NCBI GenBank assembly: GCA_910585525.1
Contig: CAJUFR010000041.1
Coordinates: 1 to 18,372 of the forward strand
Origin: an uncultured Angelakisella sp.
Lineage (GTDB): Bacteria; Bacillota; Clostridia; Oscillospirales; Ruminococcaceae
DNA: 18,372 nucleotides
Reading direction: 5' to 3'
Positions 8,028-14,563 of this stretch are shown here, piece by piece. Below the pieces are notes generated by a model. That model made no database searches and was not told the DNA's origin. It worked only from the letters and a program-made list of their open reading frames with translations. The position numbers and the translations under genes were made by a program. The stretch's first letter is position 1. Each line of letters begins with the position of its first letter.

Positions 8028-9089
8028 GTGAGACGCGAGACCAACCAGTGGCTGATGGCCTTTTCGGTCTCCTTCGGGGTCACCTTCCTGGCCATGGCGG
8101 TGGTGCTGGGGGGCATCTGCTTTGTCTCCTACACCCGCACCGGGCTGGGGATGGCCGAGGTGGAAAAGCCCCAGGCGGCCCGGCCCGACGCCTACCTCCC
8201 CGACCGGGAGGACCGGCTGGTGATGCTGGTGGCGGGGACCGAGGAGGAGGGCCAGCCCCCGGACAGCTACCTGCTGCTGGGCTTTTTGCCGGACAAGGGG
8301 AAGATCGCCCTCTGCGTCCTGCCCGCCATCACCTACCTGGAGCACGGGGGACAGGGGACCACCCTGGGGCGGATGTGGCAGCAGGGGGGGCTGGGGTATG
8401 TCCAGAAGGGGCTGTCCCAGTACCTGGGCATCCCCATCCACCGCCGGGCCACCGTGACGGTGGAGGGGCTGGACGCCCTGATGGCCTACGGGGGGCTGCT
8501 GGACTACCAGCTGGGGGTGGACCTGGACTACCCCTTCCACGGCCGCCAGGTGGTGATGCCCCGGGGGCGGTACCAGCTGGACAGCCGCCGGGTGATGGAT
8601 ATCATCGGCTACCCCGCCTACCAGGGCGGGGAGCGGGAGCGCAGCGACCGGGCGGCGCTGCTCCTCTCCCAGCTGATCAGCCGGGACCTTCCCCTCTTTT
8701 TGGGGGAGGAGGGGGAGCGGCTGCAGCGGACGGCGCTGACGGCGCTGGACACCGATCTTTCGGCGGCGGACTGCCTGCGCCGGGCCCCGGCCCTGGAATT
8801 TTTGGCCCGGCTGGAACTGCCGGTGACCACGGCGGTCTACCTGGAGGGGTCGCTGAGCCGGAACTACACCGTCTACCACCTCACCGCCGGGTGCAAGGGG
8901 CGGATCTGGGAGATGTACGGGGAGGAGGGGACCCGCCCCGCCTGGGACGCCGGGGAGGCCGCCCCGGCGGAGGAGCCGGTGCCGGACCAGAAAAAGCCGG
9001 TCCCCCCGGCGGAAAGCTCCCGGGACAGCGGCCGCCCGCCCATCCAGGAGCAGCAGCCCCTGGAGAGCCCCTTCGTCAAGTTCCGGTAA
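8028..9089 (+). CDS. Divergent LCP (LytR-CpsA-Psr)-like membrane protein
   Basis: Classical LCP proteins attach teichoic acid or capsule polymers to peptidoglycan outside the membrane. This 353-residue protein has a single N-terminal transmembrane helix (about 11-33) and an LCP-like domain (about 60-225). Recognisable positions include PPDSYLLLGF (77-86), VLPAITYL (97-104) and LLDYQLGVDLDYPF (157-170). The C-terminus is proline- and glutamate-rich and disordered. The usual RSD motif reads PPD, the PRD arginine is alanine (A100), and the YVRxR arginine segment is absent, so catalysis is doubtful. The GTG at 8028 is chosen for the AAAGGGGGG site upstream; an in-frame ATG at 8055 would fall inside the helix. 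Confidence 0.65.
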   Translation: MRRETNQWLMAFSVSFGVTFLAMAVVLGGICFVSYTRTGLGMAEVEKPQAARPDAYLPDREDRLVMLVAGTEEEGQPPDSYLLLGFLPDKGKIALCVLPAITYLEHGGQGTTLGRMWQQGGLGYVQKGLSQYLGIPIHRRATVTVEGLDALMAYGGLLDYQLGVDLDYPFHGRQVVMPRGRYQLDSRRVMDIIGYPAYQGGERERSDRAALLLSQLISRDLPLFLGEEGERLQRTALTALDTDLSAADCLRRAPALEFLARLELPVTTAVYLEGSLSRNYTVYHLTAGCKGRIWEMYGEEGTRPAWDAGEAAPAEEPVPDQKKPVPPAESSRDSGRPPIQEQQPLESPFVKFR

Positions 9090-9111
9090 GGGCGGGGCCG
9101 GAAAATACCGC

Positions 9112-9140
9112 TTGCGCCCTACCGGAAAATCGTGTAAAAT
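9112..9140 (+). promoter_or_regulatory. Candidate promoter (left, plus strand)
   Basis: TTGCGC (9112-9117), 17-nt spacer, TAAAAT (9135-9140). It points into the inverted-repeat interior and on toward the orphan gene at 9468. It is the only good plus-strand promoter candidate between the LCP-like gene and that orphan gene. Confidence 0.5.
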
Positions 9141-9248
9141 AATGGCGCGGGACACAGAAGCAAAGGCAGGGCGCAGGATGGTACCAGCACCCCGCGCCCC
9201 TATGCAGGAGCCCTTTCCTCCCACACAGCAGATTACTGCGCCACGCCC

Positions 9249-9277
9249 ATTTTAGCAAATATCCCCTGGGATAGCAA
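9249..9277 (-). promoter_or_regulatory. Candidate promoter (right, minus strand)
   Basis: On the minus strand TTGCTA (9277-9272), 17-nt spacer, TAAAAT (9254-9249). It faces the plus-strand promoter at 9112-9140. A transcript would begin near 9242 and cover the structured interior. The 5' GTGGCGC can pair with GCGCCAT near 9141, which is followed by the T-rich stretch TATTTTA. Confidence 0.4.
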
Positions 9278-9281
9278 GCGG

Positions 9282-9467
9282 CAAAAGATGGGGAATGTGT
9301 GCAGCTTCAGCGGTGCAGGGACCAAGGAACTGCGCCGCTTTTGTCGTCTCGATGGGAACGTCCTGGGGGTCGGGAGGCCCCCGCCCCCCAGGCGTCCGCC
9401 ATTGAGCAGCCATGGCTTTTTGGGGCCTGCCCCCAAAAGCAGGCCCCATGGACCGAGAGGAGACAGC
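9282..9467 (+). promoter_or_regulatory. Structured leader before the orphan gene at 9468
   Basis: This 186-nt stretch carries two strong stems. At about 9362-9392 CCTGGGGG pairs with CCCCCAGG, with internal G/C alternatives. At 9421-9448 a perfect 10-bp stem TGGGGCCTGC/GCAGGCCCCA encloses an 8-nt loop. Neither is followed by T-runs on the plus strand. The second stem ends about 10 nt before the GAGAGGAGA ribosome site, so it could shape translation of the downstream gene. No known riboswitch was recognised. Confidence 0.35.
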
Positions 9468-9974
9468 ATGGGCTTGTTTGACAAAAGGCCGGAAAAATTG
9501 CGGTACGACAAGGAGGAATGCCGGCGGAAAAAGGAGCGGATGCGCCAGATATTCGACCGGGTGGTGGAGGACGGGGACAGCTACCGCGTCCTACTGGCCA
9601 CCAAGGACGGGCAGCCCCGGCAGCAGGGGCTGTTCGGCGGCAGCGCCGCCAGCCGGAACCACTACATCCTGGGCTACCGCCGGGATGACGGCCGGATGGC
9701 CCTGGTGCTGGTGGACCCCTCCCTGGACCGCCACAGCGACGCCACCTTCCTGGAGACGGGGGCGCTGTCCGGGGCCAGCTACGACCAGGGGAGCCACCGG
9801 GCCTGCCTGCGGTACCGGGGCGGCGGGGAGCCGGAACTTTTGTACATCGGGGACACCGGCAGCCGTGCCCCTCTGGGCATCCCCAACGTCGTCCAGGAGG
9901 AGGAGCGGACCGACTTCCTGGAATTCCTTCACGCCCTCTGCTCCCCGGGAGGGGGCGGGGCGGCGCCATTCTGA
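9468..9974 (+). CDS. Hypothetical protein, 168 residues
   Basis: I do not recognise this protein. It starts at ATG 9468 with GAGAGGAGA upstream. The first 35 residues are highly charged and probably helical (KRPEKLRYDKEECRRKKERM). The remainder looks like a mixed alpha/beta domain with strands such as YRVLLATK, HYILGYR, MALVLVDPSL and PELLYIGDTG. There is no signal peptide or membrane helix. The C-terminus is glycine-rich. It stands alone, between a structured leader and a strong terminator-like hairpin. The sequence and codon choice look like a genuine gene, and opposite-strand reading frames here are shadows. Confidence 0.7.
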   Translation: MGLFDKRPEKLRYDKEECRRKKERMRQIFDRVVEDGDSYRVLLATKDGQPRQQGLFGGSAASRNHYILGYRRDDGRMALVLVDPSLDRHSDATFLETGALSGASYDQGSHRACLRYRGGGEPELLYIGDTGSRAPLGIPNVVQEEERTDFLEFLHALCSPGGGGAAPF

Positions 9975-9991
9975 AAAAAACGCCGGGCACC

Positions 9992-10025
9992 GGCCCGGAG
10001 GACCATCCTTTTGGCCCTCCGGGCC
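9992..10025 (+). terminator. Hairpin between the orphan gene and luxS
   Basis: A perfect 10-bp stem, GGCCCGGAGG (9992-10001) with CCTCCGGGCC (10016-10025), encloses a 14-nt loop. It is followed by TTGACTTTT, so the T-rich tail is weak and doubles as the -35 box of the luxS promoter. It is probably the transcript end of the orphan gene. Confidence 0.6.
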
Positions 10026-10054
10026 TTGACTTTTCCCGGGAAATTGGGTACGCT
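10026..10054 (+). promoter_or_regulatory. luxS promoter
   Basis: TTGACT (10026-10031), 17-nt spacer, TACGCT (10049-10054). It abuts the preceding hairpin. The same two hexamers with the same spacing precede mgtC at 12221-12249. The leader to luxS would be about 30 nt, too short for a SAM riboswitch. Confidence 0.65.
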
Positions 10055-10092
10055 GGTGAAGGAAAACATACCAGAAAACGGAGGGATCATTT

Positions 10093-10569
10093 ATGGAGAA
10101 GATCGCCAGCTTTACCGTCGACCACATCCGGCTGCGGCCGGGGGTCTATGTCTCCCGGCGGGACCGGGTGGGGAAGGAAGTAGTCACCACCTTCGACCTG
10201 CGGATGACCAGCCCCAACGACGAACCGGTGATGAACACCGCCGAGGTCCACACCATCGAGCACCTGGGGGCCACCTTCCTGCGGAACCACCCGGACTGGA
10301 AGGAGCGGGTGATCTACTTCGGGCCCATGGGCTGCCGCACCGGCTTCTACCTGCTGCTGGCGGGGGAGTGGTCCTCCCGGGACATCCTGCCCCTGATGGT
10401 GGAGCTGTACCGGTTCATCCGGGACTTCCGGGGGGAGGTCCCCGGGGCGTCCCCCAGGGACTGCGGCAACTACCTGGACATGAACCTGGGGATGGCCAAC
10501 TACCTGGCGGAGCGGTACCTGGCGGTGCTGGAAAACATCACCGACGACCGCCTGGTCTACCCGGAATAA
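10093..10569 (+). CDS. luxS: S-ribosylhomocysteine lyase LuxS
   Basis: LuxS cleaves S-ribosylhomocysteine to homocysteine and DPD, the precursor of autoinducer-2, within the activated methyl cycle. The 158-residue length is typical. The metal-binding motif HTIEHLGATFLRNH is at about 54-67. The catalytic cysteine lies in FGPMGCRTGFYL. The third metal ligand is the cysteine of CGNYLDMNL near 125. The ATG follows GGAGGGATC. A zinc amidohydrolase gene follows after 26 nt, so the two are likely cotranscribed. No pfs (nucleosidase) gene, the preceding pathway step, is in the window. Confidence 0.97.
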   Translation: MEKIASFTVDHIRLRPGVYVSRRDRVGKEVVTTFDLRMTSPNDEPVMNTAEVHTIEHLGATFLRNHPDWKERVIYFGPMGCRTGFYLLLAGEWSSRDILPLMVELYRFIRDFRGEVPGASPRDCGNYLDMNLGMANYLAERYLAVLENITDDRLVYPE

Positions 10570-10595
10570 CCGAAAATAAGAAGGAGGCGGCCCCT

Positions 10596-12176
10596 ATGCG
10601 TGTCTTTGTCAATGCCATATTCCATTCCTGCGAGGAGGAGGACCGGGTCTTTACCGCCCTGGCGGAGGAAAAAGGCCGGGTGGCCTGGGTGGGGGAGGAA
10701 GCAGAACTGCCGCCCCGGTTCCAGAAGGCCCGGCGGGTGGACCTGGGGGGCCGCTGCGCCGTCCCCGCCTTTGGGGACACCCATATGCACTTTGAATCCT
10801 ACGCCCTCTTCGGCTCCACGGTGGACGTCCGGGAGGCCCGGGACTTTGCCCAGATGGGGGAACTGCTCCGGGCCTACCTGGAGCGGCACCCAAAGGCAAA
10901 GTTCCTCCCCGCCTACGGTTGCAGCGCCCACACGGTGGCGGAAAAACGGCTGCCCCGGCGCCAGGACCTGGACCGGATGGTGACGGTCCCCCTCCTCATC
11001 GTCAAGTACGACGGCCACGCCGCCGTGGCCAACTCCGCCCTGATCGCCCAGTTCCCCCCAGAGGTCACCGGCGACCCCGGCTTTGACCCGGAGACCGGCT
11101 GGCTCTACCAGAACGCCTTTTACCGGGGGGTGAACCACATCACCGCCCAGGTGCCTCCCCTGGCGGTGCTGGGCAGCATGACCGACGCCGCCCAGCGGCT
11201 GGCGGAGCGGGGCATCGGCTTTGTCCACACGGTGGAGGGGGTGGGGTACAAAAACGACATCGACATCGACACCATCCGCTTCACCCGGTACGGGCTGCCC
11301 CAGGCTTTCCGGGTCTTTTTCCAGACCATGGAGGTGGAGAAGGTGAAAAAGCGGGGGATGGAGAGGATCGGCGGCTGCTTCTCCCTGGCGCTGGACGGCT
11401 GCTTCGGCTCGGAGGACGCCGCCCTCTCCCGGCCCTACGAGAACGACCCGGGGAACACCGGCTTTCTGGCATACAGCCAGGAGGAGGTGAACGCCTTCTG
11501 CGTCGAGGCCAACCGGGCGGGGCTCCAGATCGCCGTCCACGCCATTGGGGACTGGGCGGTGGAGCAGGCCATCGTGGCCTTCGAGACCGCCCTGGCCGAC
11601 TGTCCCCGCCGGGACCACCGCCACACCATCATCCACGCCGACCTCATCCCCCCTGCCCTCCAGGACCGGGCCGCCGCCCTGGGGCTCCAGATCGCCCTCC
11701 AGCCCCCCTTCCTGGACTGGGCCCAGGAGCCGGGGGACTACCTGGAGGAGATACTGGGGGACCGGGCCCGGGAGATCATCCCCCTGCGGTCGCTGCTGGA
11801 CCGGGGCATCCTCCTTTCCGCCGGATCGGACGCCCCCTGCACCCTCCCCGACCCCATCCAAAGTATCCACGCCTGCTGCAACCACCCCGACCCCGCCCAG
11901 CGTCTCACCCCCCTGGAGGCGCTGAAGCTGCACACCCTTTGGGCAGCCCGGGCCTCCTTTGACGAGGGCCGCCACGGCAGCCTTGTCCCCGGGGCGGTCT
12001 GCGACCTGGCGGTGCTGGAAAAGGACCCCCTGGCCCTCCCCCCGGAGCGCCAGAGGGAGAACCGGGTGGCCGCCGTCTACCTCCGGGGCAGGCCGCTGGC
12101 CCCGGCCAGGGGCGGGCCCCTGGGCCTGGTCTGCCGCTCCGCCTGGAACTGGCTCTTTGCCAGGGATCTGAAATAG
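10596..12176 (+). CDS. Amidohydrolase family protein (YtcJ/Amidohydro_3 type)
   Basis: This is a metal-dependent hydrolase of the urease superfamily; the substrate cannot be read from sequence. The 526-residue protein has the strand-1 metal motif GDTHMHFES (H63, H65), a conserved VKYDGHAAVANSAL segment, H in VHAIGDWAVEQA, HADLI and the strand-8 aspartate in SAGSDAPCTLPDP. It ends with the usual beta-sandwich return strand, GAVCDLAVLEKDPL. AAGGAGG lies upstream of ATG 10596. It follows luxS closely but no family link with LuxS is known to me. It is cytoplasmic, with no signal peptide. Confidence 0.88.
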   Translation: MRVFVNAIFHSCEEEDRVFTALAEEKGRVAWVGEEAELPPRFQKARRVDLGGRCAVPAFGDTHMHFESYALFGSTVDVREARDFAQMGELLRAYLERHPKAKFLPAYGCSAHTVAEKRLPRRQDLDRMVTVPLLIVKYDGHAAVANSALIAQFPPEVTGDPGFDPETGWLYQNAFYRGVNHITAQVPPLAVLGSMTDAAQRLAERGIGFVHTVEGVGYKNDIDIDTIRFTRYGLPQAFRVFFQTMEVEKVKKRGMERIGGCFSLALDGCFGSEDAALSRPYENDPGNTGFLAYSQEEVNAFCVEANRAGLQIAVHAIGDWAVEQAIVAFETALADCPRRDHRHTIIHADLIPPALQDRAAALGLQIALQPPFLDWAQEPGDYLEEILGDRAREIIPLRSLLDRGILLSAGSDAPCTLPDPIQSIHACCNHPDPAQRLTPLEALKLHTLWAARASFDEGRHGSLVPGAVCDLAVLEKDPLALPPERQRENRVAAVYLRGRPLAPARGGPLGLVCRSAWNWLFARDLK

Positions 12177-12220
12177 TCTGTCCTCCCCGGAAAATTTTTG
12201 GAGAAAATGCCGGAAATTCC

Positions 12221-12249
12221 TTGACTGGCGATAAGGTTTGTGCTACGCT
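12221..12249 (+). promoter_or_regulatory. mgtC-family gene promoter
   Basis: TTGACT (12221-12226), 17-nt spacer, TACGCT (12244-12249), giving a leader of about 40 nt. This is too short for an Mg2+ riboswitch. The boxes are identical to those of luxS. Confidence 0.65.
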
Positions 12250-12295
12250 AATAAAATATCGGCAGGGCGTTTTTCGCCAGGGAGGTTTGTTTTAC

Positions 12296-13003
12296 ATGTT
12301 CGGCATCCAGCTTTCTGCGCAAATGGTGGAACTGCTGCGGGGGGTCAACGGCTTCTCCATCCTGCTCCGGCTCTGCTTGGCCATCTTCTGCGGCGGCATC
12401 ATCGGGGTGGAGCGGGGCAAAAAGGGGCGCCCGGCGGGGTTCCGCACCCACGTGCTGGTCTGCCTGGGCTCCGCCCTCACCGTCCTTACCAACCAGTACA
12501 TGATGGAGTTCTTCGGCGGCGGCGACCCCGCCCGGCTGGGGGCGCAGGTCATCAACGGCATCGGCTTTTTGGGGGCGGGGACCATCATCGTCACCGGCCG
12601 CCACAAGGTCAAGGGCCTTACCACCGCCGCCGGGCTGTGGGCCTGCGCCTGCATGGGCCTGGCCATCGGCATCGGCTTCTATGAGGCCGCCATCATCGCC
12701 TGCTTCCTCATCTGGTTCGTGGGCGCCGCCCTCCACCGGCTGGACGGCTACTTTATGCAGAAGTCCAAGGTGGTGGAACTGTACGTGGAATTCGGCGCCG
12801 TGGACGACATCAGCGGCTTCATCAGCCGGATGCGGGCCCAGGAGATCCGGGTCACCGAGATCGACATCACCAAAAGCACCAACTCCACCGATTCCGCCGT
12901 GGCGGCGGTGATGCTGCTGCGGTCGGCCGTCAAGCGGGATCACGCCGAGATACTGGCCATGGCCAGCGACGTCCAGGGGGTCAAGTTTGTGGAATCCATC
13001 TAA
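12296..13003 (+). CDS. MgtC/SapB family membrane protein
   Basis: MgtC/SapB proteins are inner-membrane proteins linked to Mg2+ limitation and virulence in some bacteria; their exact activity is debated. The 235-residue product has about four to five membrane helices in residues 20-150. It carries the family motifs GGIIGVERGKKGRPAGFRTH, VINGIGFLGAGTIIV and VKGLTTAAGLWACACMGLAIG. A C-terminal soluble ACT-like domain (about 160-235) follows. The ATG at 12296 has GGGAGG upstream; a longer frame beginning inside the promoter is rejected. The gene is monocistronic by appearance, closed by a strong terminator. Confidence 0.93.
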   Translation: MFGIQLSAQMVELLRGVNGFSILLRLCLAIFCGGIIGVERGKKGRPAGFRTHVLVCLGSALTVLTNQYMMEFFGGGDPARLGAQVINGIGFLGAGTIIVTGRHKVKGLTTAAGLWACACMGLAIGIGFYEAAIIACFLIWFVGAALHRLDGYFMQKSKVVELYVEFGAVDDISGFISRMRAQEIRVTEIDITKSTNSTDSAVAAVMLLRSAVKRDHAEILAMASDVQGVKFVESI

Positions 13004-13014
13004 AAACGCAATAA

Positions 13015-13056
13015 ACGGCCCGCCCCTTGTCACAGCAGCGGGCGGGCCGTGCTTTT
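13015..13056 (+). terminator. Intrinsic terminator after the mgtC-family gene
   Basis: A perfect 11-bp stem (ACGGCCCGCCC / GGGCGGGCCGT, 13015-13050) with a 14-nt loop is followed by GCTTTTGTTA. It ends 28 nt before the phosphodiesterase gene. That leaves almost no room for a separate promoter unless it overlaps the stem (TTGTCA lies in the loop). Confidence 0.8.
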
Positions 13057-13078
13057 GTTAGCAGGAAGGAGCGTTACC

Positions 13079-13807
13079 ATGACCAAAAATATCGCGCACC
13101 GCGGCTACAGCGGCAACTACCCGGAAAACACCATGCTGGCCTTCCAGAAGGCCCTGGAGGCGGGGGTGGAGGGCATCGAGTTTGACGTCCACCTGTCCAA
13201 AGACGGCAGGCTGGTCATCATCCACGACGAACTGCTGGACCGCACCACCGACGCCACCGGCCTGGTCCAGGACCGCACCCTGGCGGAACTCCGCCAGCTG
13301 GACGCCTCCGCCGGGTTCGCCGGCGTCTACGGCAAAAACCAGATCCCCACCCTGGAGGAGTATTTTGAACTGATCCAGGGCAAGGAGGTGGTGACCAACA
13401 TCGAGATCAAGACCGGGGTCATCTGGTACCCCGGCATCGAACAGAAGGTGCTGGAGGTGGTGGACCGGTTCGGCCGCCGGGGGGACACCATCATCTCCTC
13501 CTTCAACCACTTCTCCATCCTGCGGATGAAGGAACTGGCCCCGGATATCGTCTGCGGCTTCCTGGAGGAGAGCCGCATCATCGGCCCCGCCGCCTACTGC
13601 GCCAGGCACAAGGTGGAGTGCTGGCACCCCCTCTGCTACGACATGACCGAGGACGTGGTGAAGGAACTGAAGGAGCAGGGCATCCGCATCAATGCCTGGA
13701 CGGTGAACCGCCGGGAGGAGATGGAGGAGATGCTCCGCAAGGGCATCGACGGGGTCATCACCAACTTCCCCGAACTCTTCAGCGAAGTGAGAGCCAGCTT
13801 TATCTGA
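13079..13807 (+). CDS. Glycerophosphodiester phosphodiesterase
   Basis: The enzyme hydrolyses glycerophosphodiesters such as glycerophosphoethanolamine to glycerol-3-phosphate plus the head-group alcohol. The 242-residue protein has the family motifs HRGYSGNYPENT (7-18), EFDVHLSKDG, the catalytic histidine in IIHDELLDRTT, NIEIK (metal-binding glutamate) and the C-terminal INAWTVN and IDGVITNFP blocks. No signal peptide is present, so it acts on imported substrate in the cytoplasm. The ATG at 13079 has GGAAGGAG upstream; an upstream GTG lies inside the terminator. Only 21 nt separate it from the EutV-like gene, suggesting one operon. That would link ethanolamine release to ethanolamine sensing, as inference. 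Confidence 0.94.
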   Translation: MTKNIAHRGYSGNYPENTMLAFQKALEAGVEGIEFDVHLSKDGRLVIIHDELLDRTTDATGLVQDRTLAELRQLDASAGFAGVYGKNQIPTLEEYFELIQGKEVVTNIEIKTGVIWYPGIEQKVLEVVDRFGRRGDTIISSFNHFSILRMKELAPDIVCGFLEESRIIGPAAYCARHKVECWHPLCYDMTEDVVKELKEQGIRINAWTVNRREEMEEMLRKGIDGVITNFPELFSEVRASFI

Positions 13808-13828
13808 CCAAAGTAAAGGAGCCTTGCC

Positions 13829-14563
13829 ATGAGCCAGAACCGCACCGCCATCGTGGTGGATGACGAGCCCATCACCCGGCTGGACCTGAGCCAGCTGCTG
13901 GGGGAGTTGGGCTTTGCGGTGGTGGGGGAGGCCGCCGACGGCTTCGACGCCATCGAGCTTTGCCGCCGCCACCGGCCCGACGTGGTGCTGATGGACATCA
14001 AAATGCCGGTGTTCGACGGCATGACCGCGTCGGAGACCATCATCGCCGAGGACCTTTGCGGCTGCGTGGTGCTGCTCACCGCCTTCCAGGACCGGGAACT
14101 CATCGACCGGGCGGGACGGATCGGGGTCACCGGGTACCTGGTGAAGCCGGTGGAGGAGCGGCTGCTCCTCCCCACCCTGGAGGTGGCCATGGCCCAGGCC
14201 GCCCGGCTGCGGGAGGCCCGGCGGGAGACCGAGGAGATGCGCCGCCGGATGGAGGAGCAGAAACTCATCGACCGGGCCAAGGCGCTGCTGGCGAAAAAGG
14301 AAAACATCCCCGAGGGGGAGGCCCACCGGCGGCTGCAAAAGCTGGCGATGGAAAAGCGATGCTCCCTGGTCTCCCTCTGCCGGACGGTGGTGGAGCAGCA
14401 GGGGGGACGGGGGTTGGTGGACCGGGCCAAGGAGCGGCTGATGAAGGAGCGCGGCATCGCCGAGCCGGAGGCCTACCGGAAGGTGTCCCGGCTGGCCAAG
14501 GAGGAGAGGATATCCCTGGAGGAGGCCGCCCGGCGGCTGCTGGACGGGGGGAAGGGGCCATGA
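13829..14563 (+). CDS. eutV: EutV-like response regulator with two tandem ANTAR domains
   Basis: EutV-type regulators are phosphorylated by EutW and bind twin RNA hairpins through an ANTAR domain to prevent transcription termination. This 244-residue protein has a receiver domain (1-118) with acidic D11/D12, phospho-acceptor D56, T84 and K106. A helical linker (about 119-145) follows. Two ANTAR modules come next: 146-188 (from LIDRAKALLAKKENI) and 196-238 (from LVDRAKERLMKERGI). Their period is 50 residues, and 19 of 43 aligned positions are identical. Known EutV proteins carry one ANTAR and are about 50 residues shorter. AAGGAG precedes the ATG; the stop overlaps the kinase start as ATGA. 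The symbol rests on partner and context. Confidence 0.88.
   Translation: MSQNRTAIVVDDEPITRLDLSQLLGELGFAVVGEAADGFDAIELCRRHRPDVVLMDIKMPVFDGMTASETIIAEDLCGCVVLLTAFQDRELIDRAGRIGVTGYLVKPVEERLLLPTLEVAMAQAARLREARRETEEMRRRMEEQKLIDRAKALLAKKENIPEGEAHRRLQKLAMEKRCSLVSLCRTVVEQQGGRGLVDRAKERLMKERGIAEPEAYRKVSRLAKEERISLEEAARRLLDGGKGP

Larger units (their letters stand above)
9108..9281. repeat. 174-bp imperfect inverted repeat with facing promoter-like boxes
   Basis: Both ends, read inward, show CCGCTTGC, then exactly 19 nt, then TAAAAT, then a GGCGC block (plus strand from 9108; minus strand from 9281). The GGCGC and GCGCC blocks can pair, closing a GC-rich interior of about 90 nt that itself contains a GGGCGC/GCGCCC hairpin around the palindrome TGGTACCA (about 9169-9200). 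No open reading frame is convincing inside. It could be a structured small RNA, a miniature mobile element or a bidirectional regulatory device. No target-site duplication was found at the ends. Confidence 0.45.

Noticed and set aside
9174..9190. AGGATGGTACCAGC resembles the T-box sequence AGGGTGGTACCGCG.
   Set aside because: There is no stem I or specifier region upstream, no aminoacyl-tRNA or amino-acid gene downstream, and the match is explained by the TGGTACCA palindrome of a local hairpin.
7911..9224. Minus-strand open frame of 437 codons opposite the LCP-like gene.
   Set aside because: It is a mirror frame with low-complexity P, G, Q and H runs; the plus-strand frame has a transmembrane helix and LCP-like motifs.
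9180..9230. Minus-strand GGGAGGAAAGGGCTCC and CATAGGGGC resemble the conserved core of RNase P RNA.
   Set aside because: The motif lacks the TCCG of GAGGAAAGTCCGGGC, and the other core regions, such as the AGAGCAAACCGC-like segment, are missing. The space is about 100 nt rather than 350-400.
10055..10092. SAM riboswitch before luxS.
   Set aside because: The leader is only about 30 nt.
12250..12295. Mg2+ riboswitch before the mgtC-family gene.
   Set aside because: The leader is about 40 nt and has no suitable structure.
13026..13056. Separate promoter for the GDPD-eutVW operon (TTGTCA in the terminator loop, 17 nt, TGCTTT).
   Set aside because: The -10 match is poor and both boxes lie inside the terminator; it cannot be supported without start-site data.
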